Positions 56,901 to 64,000 of a DNA stretch of 64,000 nt are shown piece by piece. The position numbers were made by a program, and so were the translations under genes. The notes under the pieces were generated by a model. It had not been told where the DNA came from. It did not search any database and saw nothing but the letters and a program-made list of their open reading frames with translations. This DNA comes from Phlyctochytrium arcticum. Taxonomy: Eukaryota; Chytridiomycota; Chytridiomycetes; Chytridiales; Chytridiaceae. The stretch spans positions 310,001 to 374,000 of the forward strand of contig JAHLKI010000015.1 in assembly GCA_025602905.1 (NCBI GenBank), written 5' to 3'. Each line of letters opens with the position of its first letter. Position 1 is the first letter of the stretch.

Positions 56901-58075
56901 TGCAACGGGAATGGCCCGCCACGAGTTTTTGTGTCGAGTTGGCCAACGGGTCCAATGTTAAATTCTTTTCGTCGAAAAATTCCGAATGGAACGCTGATAA
57001 TTTGCGGACGCAGAGTATACTGAACAACTATGCATTGTCGATTTCGGATCGGATTGCGTTGTATAAAAAAGTGCGGAATGAGGGGGCCGAGCAGGCTGGG
57101 AACTTTTGGTACCGGCTGGTCCAGTTTACAACCGGAGGGGATGGTGAGGAAGGGGGGTTGCCGCCCGTTGCCACTACTATCGAGCAGCAGACCACAAAGG
57201 TGGGCAAGGTGAAAGAACGGCGGCAACGGCGGCGGAGTATGTCGGTTGGTTCGGGAAGGAATACAGCATCGAGTAAACGGGGTAAACGACGTCGGGCCAA
57301 GACGGCCGAGGAGGAAGTGTTGTTTGCTGCGGACGGAGCCGAGATGGGCATGATTGAGTTGGACGAGACAGTAGCAGTGGCAAAGACGACTGCTTTTCCA
57401 GAAGGTGCTACTTTATCAACTTCATTCAACGAAATCCCCCCATCTCAAGCAACACCCATCCCACCTTCAAATCCCACCCACGGATCTTACTCTTCCCTCT
57501 CCCACGACTCCCTTCCCTCTTCTTCGTCCTCCTCTTCCCTTGGCCTATCCGACACTGATTCCCCAGCTCTCTCTGGCCCATCTCCGACAGATCCAAATCC
57601 GCCCCCCGCCGACCCCCTCTCAACCGCCTACCTCCGTCGTCTCATTGACTCTGCCGAACTCAACGAAACTGGTCTATCCCCCTTCCCGGCCTACCACTTT
57701 GACCGGCACTTTGCCGCAGGGATGGTCACCACATCCTGTTTTATGCATTCGCTCCTCGCCCAATCCTATTTCAGACCCTATGTCGTGGACGTCGTCCGGG
57801 CCCTGTCCACCTCCATCCTTCATATCCCGGTGCCCGCCACTTGCATTAATACCCGATACAGTGATTTGGTCGCGTACTGCTGCCACCGCGGCATCGTTTG
57901 TCTCGGACTCTATCGCAACGCCCTCAAAGTCCCTCCGCCCACCTCATCCCGCATCTCCTCCCAACAACCAACCCTCGACAGCCTCCCCTACGTCTACACA
58001 AATTGCCGCTCATTTGATATCGTTCGAAAGGATGATCTTGTCTTTGCTATTCGCCCTCAAATCTCATCCTCCTAA
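53939..58075 (+). CDS. Slo/BK-like potassium channel with tandem RCK domains
   Basis: Three exons (53939-54137, 54210-55032, 55099-58075) encode 1,332 residues. An N-terminal membrane span (VILWAPFVLIPFSIIFARIS, about 32-52) precedes S1 and corresponds to the extra S0 of Slo channels. S1 to S6 follow (about 172-383): S4 GLLRILRASRILRTYRLLSF with regularly spaced Arg, pore YYIMVTFSTIGFGDLTP (split by intron 2), S6 MLLIIMVIIFVPIQTGKIAE. The cytosolic part starts an RCK1 domain at HVILSGTVSYTAVVDFCREY (about 400) and an RCK2 domain at HIILCGSMTSRGIRHFV (about 778), separated by an acidic linker. A long basic plus Ser-rich insertion (about 1050-1190) lies within RCK2. TIGFGD instead of TVGYGD is a normal K+ filter variant. 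The ligand (Ca2+, Na+ or other) cannot be told; I do not see an obvious Ca2+-bowl. Confidence 0.88.
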
Positions 58076-58318
58076 TACCCATTACTAGTCTCCCATGCAT
58101 GTATGTAATTTTTTTTTTGGGTACGCAATGAGAATACGGTACTGCAGGGTCTGCATCTGACAATTACTGGTGCATTTGTAAGTTATCAGAAATTATAAGT
58201 TTTGAGAATATAAGTGTTATTGGAGGTTTTACTGTGCCCAGTTGATTACATTCGGCGGTTGTGACCTGACCACTTTCCCACAGCATCCCCCCCCTCAAAA
58301 AAATAAAAAAAAAACAAA

Positions 58319-58390
58319 TACCGACTGCGTGGATCGAACACGCGGCCTTCTGCTTACGAGGCAGACGCACTGCCACTGTGCTAAGTCGGC
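58319..58390 (-). tRNA. tRNA-Thr (anticodon CGU), intronless
   Basis: Full cloverleaf on the minus strand: 5' GCCGACU pairs with 3' AGUCGGU (one G-U at the end); anticodon stem UCUGC/GCAGA with loop CUCGUAA, anticodon CGU; T arm GCGUG-UUCGAUC-CACGC. It is followed by a long T run on the minus strand (A run at about 58300-58315 on plus), a Pol III terminator. Confidence 0.93.
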
Positions 58391-58764
58391 TTTTTCTTTC
58401 CATTTCCGTTCTTTTCTTGATATTCCTTAGACATTTTTTGTGTTTTTGATATCGACTCACTTCCTTTACCCCACCTGATGAAGCGTTCGGCCAGGCTATA
58501 TGCACACATACGATTTCTGTGATTACCTATAGATTAAGCGAGGAAAACGCATGCTTGAGAATCTGACTTTGCGGGATATCCACCGCATGCGAAATAGAGC
58601 GGACGTTTCCACTAGAGGCCACGATGTCATAAAAGTACATTTGCGTGGCTATCAGAGGCTGCCTACAGTGATCTTTCTCTTGGTTTCTCATTAAGCGAGG
58701 TAAGTTTCCCTCATATGTTTCAAAATACATAGTTATGGGATCGCCTCGGGCAAGCCGGGAAATG

Positions 58765-59014
58765 TAAGAATCCAAAGAAGCAACACTATAATCCAGACGC
58801 TATTCGATTGATCGAACGAGTTGGATGTCAGGTTCAGTTTCTACCTCCCATTGAACTTGTTTTCAGTCATCTGAAAACAAAGATCCGCAACAATCGTCAT
58901 AATACGTCTGAGGAACAACTTTCTGGGTTTTATCGGGAAAGAAGCGGTACAAGAGCCTTTATTATTAAATACTATCCGCATTTGAGTAAAATTGCTCCAA
59001 GAGGGGAGGAATGA
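58765..59014 (+). pseudogene. Tc1/mariner (IS630-like) transposase relic
   Basis: One frame reads KKQHYNPDAIRLIERVGCQV, then QFLPPIELVFSHLKTKIRNN and on to a stop at 59012-59014. This is the C-terminal part of a DDE transposase (HxxPD, GCxxxFLPP...IE-hWS/FSHLK). The usual YSPDFNP between LPP and IE is deleted, and no upstream catalytic half is present. No terminal inverted repeats found. Confidence 0.65.
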
Positions 59015-59027
59015 GTAGCAATTTAGT

Positions 59028-59978
59028 TTATGCGATATTTGGCTGCTGTGTTTGATCTGCAGCATGCAGTTCTGGCAGAGAATGCTTGTATCGATAGCAG
59101 ATTTGCTTCGCGACGTCGTGTACACTCCCACAATCCAAACGACTCAGCTCCAGGGTCTCGCGATACTCATCACCAGTATAATACCATTGATGTGCTTCGT
59201 CCAAAGTCGCGGCATTGATGATACTCAAAATCCGAGGTACTTGCGGACCCACCAAAGTTGAGTATGCGAGGTCGGCGATAAAAGTACAAGCGCGTTGTAC
59301 TTCAGCCCATGCTTTCTCTTTATTCCCACTGCAGTCAAATAAGCAATAGTTTAAACTTTGCGCGCTCATGCACAAGATAGGCCTTATCATGTAGCATGTA
59401 CTTACTCTCCGGCTTTGGATTGAATGCCTAAACATTCCAACGCTTGACCAACGGCTTCGCTTATACTCGGATCCTTAACCGCGTAACTCTCCTTGTCACC
59501 AGTTGAATCACTGATGGCGATCCATCGTCCTAAATCCGCAAAGTTCCATGCATCAGCAGCGTCTGATGGATCATCTCCAATCCACGCAAATGAATCTTCA
59601 ATTTCATCATATACTAAAAACCGCGTTGTGCCCAAATGTTTGTTCAGAACGACGTAAAGGGGTGGCGACAGGGATACAGGAATTAGCGTTTTCTTGTTGC
59701 ACCACGGTTTACCACGGTCTACCACGGTTACCACGGAACATGGCATCGTTCAGCGTGGGCTTGATTGCAGTTCGTCTCCAAAGTCTGTTACAGAATGCTG
59801 CTGCCATAGTCTCAATTCCACAATCCGTAGTCCGAACTGTATCGACAACATTTCCGCTTCCACCTGATAATCTCCTGTTTCCACTCTTATTGTGTGAGGG
59901 AGCAAGGTCAGATGACCCAATAGAACTGCTCTCTCCCGTAGCAAACCCCACGGGCGTGCTTCCGTCGATTCTAGCCAT
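59028..59978 (-). CDS. Hypothetical protein, three exons
   Basis: I do not recognise this protein. Exons 59978-59732, 59613-59406 and 59328-59028 join in frame to 251 residues: start MARIDGSTPVGFATGESSS, then CGIETMAAAFCNRLWRRTA, VYDEIEDSFAWIGDDPSDA, WNFADLGRWIAISDSTGDKE, EKAWAEVQRACTFIADLAYS, LVGPQVPRILSIINAATLDE and a tail ending TQQPNIA. Introns are 118 and 77 nt with GT-AG ends; the first contains three GGTAnACCGTG units. No signal peptide or membrane span; predicted soluble and helical. It sits beside a transposase relic and F-box remnants, so it may be lineage-specific. Confidence 0.5.
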
Positions 59979-60902
59979 TCTCTTTTCCTATTCGAAAACA
60001 GTCTTTTTTTTTTGGGCTCGGAGCAACCGCAGAAAATCCTATTCCAAGAAGATCCCAAGCTAGAGTTGTAGTGAAGAGACAGGATGCAAACGACACCGAG
60101 ACGGCCGGTTGAACTGTCGTTTTCCCGCAAGCAAAGCTACAGAAGTGGGACGGTGGTGAGAAAGCGCATAAGGCGGGACCCACATTTTCCATTCAAAATA
60201 CGTAACGTTCAGACGGTTCAGGAAAGGTCTAATTTGTCGGATGGTTTTCGACTTTGAGGTACGGAGCAACTGCTTCTTATACTCTTGTCAAGCGCAGGAC
60301 ACAAAAAAACGACGAGACACCAAAGACACCGGGGTCACAGACATCGGGTAACCGAGACATTCGACGAGTTGAAGACTAAGATTATGACAAGGTCCAAGCA
60401 ATTGAAATGCTTCTCAATGCAACCCGGGAAGACTATATAGCAGTAATCCGTCCATAGCACGTGAGGATCGCGTAGCTAAGCCTCCGGCGAGCCGCACGAA
60501 ATCCCCGCTGCTCTCAGTAGCCCACACCCATTATGGCTAGGCCAATGAGTGTGCTACCGCTCCGAGAGAGCATAATAAAGGAAGAAAGGATACCGGACGG
60601 AGAGAGGAAAACTCTCAACGTCGAATTCCACACACACACAATCATAAACAAACACAACAGTAACTTGTATTACTTTACGAGCCTCAAGTACACAAGGTTT
60701 GCTACACAAGAGATGAGCGTGTGAAGAGCTTCTCCAGAACCAAAACGCTAACCAAAGAGATCGGAGAGACCAAATACAAAAATTACAGTGAAAGTAAACG
60801 AAAACGAAGGACAAATCGGGTTGAATGGTACTCTGATAGGGATCAAAAAAGGTCCATGGTGCAAGTACAAAAAGAATGAGAATAGTAGTTTTTTGAGTTC
60901 TA
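59979..60902. other. Intergenic with F-box flank remnants
   Basis: Holds an F-box upstream-block remnant (about 60270-60430: ACTCTTGTCAAGCGCAGGAC then AGACACC words) with no gene attached, and a partial downstream block (60690-60790, minus) belonging to copy D. Confidence 0.5.
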
Positions 60903-61534
60903 TCAATATATCCAGTTTCCGTTGCACCAACATTGATCTTCCCCTATCCAGACGCATAGTTCCTTCAAACGTGCTGGCCGCTGACACAAAATATCTTCAA
61001 AACCTCGTCGTTCAATGCGCTTGTTGCATTTAATGAAAAACTCAACCAACGCGGGTGCATTGAGGATAATGTAGGAAATCTCGTCACAGGTGAGATCTGT
61101 GCCATAGAGTACCACCCTTTGCAAAAGTGGGCAAGACTGGACGATGGCACGGACGGCCCTGTCGTCGAAATCGGGAAATTCTTGCAGATGAAGACGGCGT
61201 AGTTGTCTCAGAAAGGGGGCTGCTGTGATCCAGCCTTCTGTCGTTATGTTTGGGCACTTCACCAGGGTCACCCGTGCAAGTTTCTCACAATTCTTGGCCA
61301 GCTCGTAGAAATCTTGATTACTGAATGGGCAAAAGCACAACTCCAAATCGTTGCTATCATGCGCGACCAAAAGTTAAGCCGTGTCAGTGCGATCCCAAAA
61401 ACGCTACAAGATGGTGGTTGTGACTTACAGGTTTGGACAGAGACGTGCCACTGTTTTGCAAATAGTTGAACTGTCGTGCAACTCGCCACTAAAGAGCAAC
61501 GTCTTTATGAAGCGTCCCAGCTGTGGATTGGCGG
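60811..61534 (-). repeat. Identical block, right copy (partner at 31067-31790)
   Basis: Same sequence as 31067-31790 over about 724 bp with no difference that I can see. Beyond 61534 the two genes diverge to about 80 percent identity within exon 1. Confidence 0.9.
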
Positions 61535-61754
61535 CTAATGCAGTATAAACTGCCTCCAACTGTTTGGTCGGTCTCCGAAGTAGCAGTAATGCTTCCGCCC
61601 ACAGGTGAGGCTGCGCAACGTCCTTCCATGCCCGAGACACCAAGCAAAGGGCCAACAGTATTGGGTGGTGGTGCCGGCCGTATCCCGGAGCTGGAATGTG
61701 ATGCTCAACGATTTGAGCAATGATTTCAGTAGGCAGTTGCAACCCGGCAGGCAT
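60903..61754 (-). CDS. F-box/LRR-like protein, copy D (intact)
   Basis: Two exons (61754-61429 and 61353-60903) encode 258 residues. The C-terminal two thirds are identical to copy C in protein and DNA; the F-box third differs (GYGRHHHPILLALCLVSRAW, EALLLLRRPTKQLEAVYTAL). The ATG at 61754 was chosen by alignment with copies B and C. The upstream block lies at about 61790-61885. Presumed SCF adaptor. The mosaic of identical and diverged parts points to recent gene conversion with copy C. Confidence 0.85.
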
Positions 61755-62835
61755 TCTGAGGTGGTGATGTGGTGGACTGGACTTTATGTGGCCGAATATA
61801 AAAATGAACAGGCACAAATTATCGCAAGAGCAAGAGTTATTGTAACAGACAGGACGTGCCCGTGCAGACACTCTTCTCAAGCGCAAGATAAAAAAGCAAG
61901 GAGACAACGGAGACACCCAGACACCCAGACCCAGAGACACCGGGGCCAGTCCTCAACATTATATAAGCGGAGACACCGGGTAACCGAAATGTTCGATGGG
62001 TCAATGACCAAGATTATGACACGGCCCAAGCAAGCCGAGATGCTTCCCAATGCAAGCCGGAGAGACTATAGCAAGTTGGCTCGGCAGCAAAGCCGAAAGT
62101 CATAAATTAATCAGGGCGGAGGCAAGCCAACGTTCTGCATATAAGGTACAAGCGATGGAAGATGAACAAACAAGAACTCGCAGTCCTGTCTTTAGTGATG
62201 AGAGGAAAGGAGGTTTTATTTCCCACGGATTAATATCAGTGGGTTGACAACAAGAACTCGTCGACGCGTCGTGGCAAGAGATGAACGTGTGAAACTGCGT
62301 GTGAAAAGCTTCTATTGAGCCAAAACACTGGCCAAAGATATCGGAGAGACCAAACAAAAAAATTACAGTGAATATCAACTAAGCAAATTCCACGACATGT
62401 ATGAAGTACCTTGTCCACTACATGGAACGTTTTATCTTCGCAGTTAAAACGAGGACTTCCATTCCGGGTGCCTATCGGGCGCTGTAATATCCGGATCGAT
62501 CCACTTTGGCCGTGTCGCGTTCGTTCAACTTGCCCGGCGAGATCCCTCCAGAGTCCAGAGATCACTACCGCTCATTGCAACTTCAACCCAACAACGAAAC
62601 TGCCAGATCTAGCTTTCCGTCTTCGCCCATACTTATAACACCCCTACCTTTCTGTCTTCACCCACTTTCATCACACCTCTCTCAGTAAAAAGCCAGGATC
62701 TGTGTTTTTGGAGCGTGCTCTGTTTGCTGTCATTACCTTTGTAGGTCAATCAAGGTATTGTATAGTATGATATTTTGAACCACCGTTTTCTTGTACACAT
62801 GAGTCCTGATCAGAAACAAACTATCGGCCTTCAGT
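61755..62835. other. Intergenic, repeat remnants and promoter of the MULE-like gene
   Basis: The F-box upstream block (61790-61885), GAGACACC-type short repeats (61905-61985), a segment homologous to the flank after copy B (about 61985-62110) and a downstream block without a gene (62155-62380). The rest precedes the transposase-like gene. Confidence 0.5.
62155..62380 (-). repeat. F-box downstream repeat block, gene-less copy
   Basis: Minus-strand copy with the full motif order (GATGAACAAACAAGAAC, TTTCCCACGGATTAATATC, CGACGCGTCGTGGCAAGAG, CCAAAGATATCGGAGAGACC). No F-box coding sequence lies upstream of it, so the block can exist apart from the gene. Confidence 0.75.
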
Positions 62836-64000
62836 ATGTCTCAACTTCGTGCCGCCAATATTGATCGTGCCAGAAGCTCGTCAATCTATTACCGCCGTCA
62901 AAGACTTTTTCATCCTATCACAGCTTTCGAAATACCCCTACAGGATTTTGCTGCGGAGTGGAAGCTTGGCGACAACTTCTGGACGCAGTACAATAACACT
63001 ACTTCTGCTAAAACTGGAAAACAGACCATCTCCTACAAATGCAAGTTTGTCAAACACCGCAAGTCTTCGGGGAAACGACCTGACAAGGAAAATTGCCCAC
63101 AGAAGAAGAGAAGACTTACGAGTGTCTTCACCAAAGTTGAATGCCCCGCACGCTTGGATGTTGTTATTGACAAAAACAACAATCTGGTTACCATTCGACA
63201 TGCTATTGGTCATACTGAGCATAGTGAAGGGCACGATATTGCGGACGCGGATGATTGTCATCTGTGTAGCCACGCCTCTGACTACATCAAGGACGAGGCG
63301 GAATCGCCGTATGCTCACGCAGATATTGCGAAAGCGTTGCCCGTCATAATCATGCGTGCAACGTCTCCTGCCCGTGTCAGCGCGCTCGGTCTGGATCGCG
63401 TCTCCGCCCGTGCTGTCTACAACGCATGCTGGAGAGAGCGTCGGGAGCAGGCAGCTCCTCCAGGGTCATTGGCGGAAGACGTGAAGCAGGCTATTGAGTA
63501 CCTGACCGCTGAAGGCTACATTGTTAAGAGACTTTTATCTGGATCTGACGGACGGGCCGACGAAGGATTTACTTTTGCCGTGAAGGAAAGTTTGAGCCTT
63601 CTTCCAAAGTGCAGTTATTTGGTTTTACTCGACTCCACCCACAAGACAAACCGGTACGATTGGAGATTATTTACTTGTATGATCCGAAATCAGCAAGGCA
63701 GTTGGCTGCCGGCAGCGCAATTCTTTGTCAGTAACGAAAATGGTGATGCAGTCGCGTTGGGTCTGCAGCAAGTAAGAGAAATGGTTGAAGAGGTGTGCGG
63801 GGTCAAGTGGCAACCACGAAATATCCAGGTCGATCAGTCCAATATCGAGAAAAACGGAATATTGCTGGCATTCCCGGGAATGTACGCAGGAGAGGAGGAA
63901 GTTAAAGTTCGATATTGCAAGGTAACGTTCTAATTTGAGCGCAAGAACGCATCCCCAGATTTTGAATTATCCTAGGTCCATGTCGCCCGCACTTTCATGC
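62836..64000 (+). mobile_element. MULE/FAR1-like transposase gene, 3' part beyond the right edge
   Basis: The ATG at 62836 opens exon 1 (62836-63921, 362 codons). An intron follows (63922-63975, GTAACG...CTAG) and the frame resumes as VHVARTFM at 63976 and leaves the window. The N-terminal part has a WRKY-GCM1/FAR1-type zinc-binding look (SYKCKFVKHRK, ECPARLDVVID, HAIGHTEHSEGHD). The second part matches the MULE transposase domain: VLLDSTHKTNRYDWRLFTC, AAQFFVSNENGDAV, QPRNIQVDQSNIEKNGI, AFPGMYAGEEEVKVRYCK. The D of LLDSTHKTN and of VDQSNIE are candidate catalytic acids. No terminal inverted repeat was found. It could be an active element or a domesticated regulator; the frame is intact as far as visible. 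Confidence 0.8.

Noticed and set aside
58527..58775. Minus-strand frame with a helix-turn-helix look (SSGNVRSISHAVDIPQS)
   Set aside because: No start context or splice partner, and it sits opposite the transposase relic. Could be a remnant of a second element, but support is too thin.
1..64000. CRISPR arrays, rRNA genes, operons
   Set aside because: None seen. Spliced genes with individual promoters indicate a eukaryotic nuclear sequence.

Overview
The window is eukaryotic nuclear DNA, most likely from an early-diverging (zoosporic, chytrid-like) fungus. Genes are densely packed and interrupted by many short GT-AG introns of about 45-85 nt. The gene set mixes fungal hallmarks (SWR1, an Ace2/Swi5-type zinc finger, a CsbD/HMP1-like stress protein, a PiT phosphate transporter) with families that are rare or absent in Dikarya: a Slo-like K+ channel with two RCK domains and a LolD-like 'ABCH-type' ATPase. 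The organism is an inference; no rRNA is present.

Left third (1-24.4 kb): housekeeping genes, mostly on the minus strand. In order they are an unknown multi-exon gene cut by the left edge, a small Cys-rich membrane protein, adenine phosphoribosyltransferase (plus strand), an EDEM-like GH47 ER mannosidase, the ABC ATPase, the phosphate transporter, a kinesin, a 1,675-residue protein that reads as coiled coil - J domain - FN3 - two SAM - U-box, and a plasma-membrane-type Ca2+-ATPase with an internal deletion and frame break.

Middle (24.4-38.6 kb): a gene-poor AT-rich stretch, then a cluster of F-box genes, pseudogenes and fragments on both strands. Shared flanking blocks show that whole loci were duplicated. 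An unknown gene follows, then an Ace2/Swi5-like transcription factor, a CsbD-like gene with a promoter rich in CRE palindromes, and a MOB1 kinase activator.

Right (39-64 kb): three large plus-strand genes, a DOCK-family Rho/Rac GEF (2,378 aa), the SWR1 remodeller ATPase (1,817 aa) and the Slo-like channel (1,332 aa). After them come tRNA-Thr(CGU), a Tc1/mariner-type transposase relic, an unknown gene, and a further F-box gene. The 3' part of that gene is identical over about 724 bp to a copy 29.7 kb to the left. Last is the start of a MULE/FAR1-like transposase gene that runs off the right edge.

Functional themes are ER quality control and possible chaperone-linked ubiquitination (EDEM, J/U-box protein, F-box proteins), Ca2+/K+/phosphate transport, cytoskeleton and cell-cycle control (kinesin, DOCK, MOB1, Ace2-like) and chromatin (SWR1). 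I rebuilt exon structures by eye from splice signals, frame and protein continuity. Coordinates span the coding region including introns unless stated.
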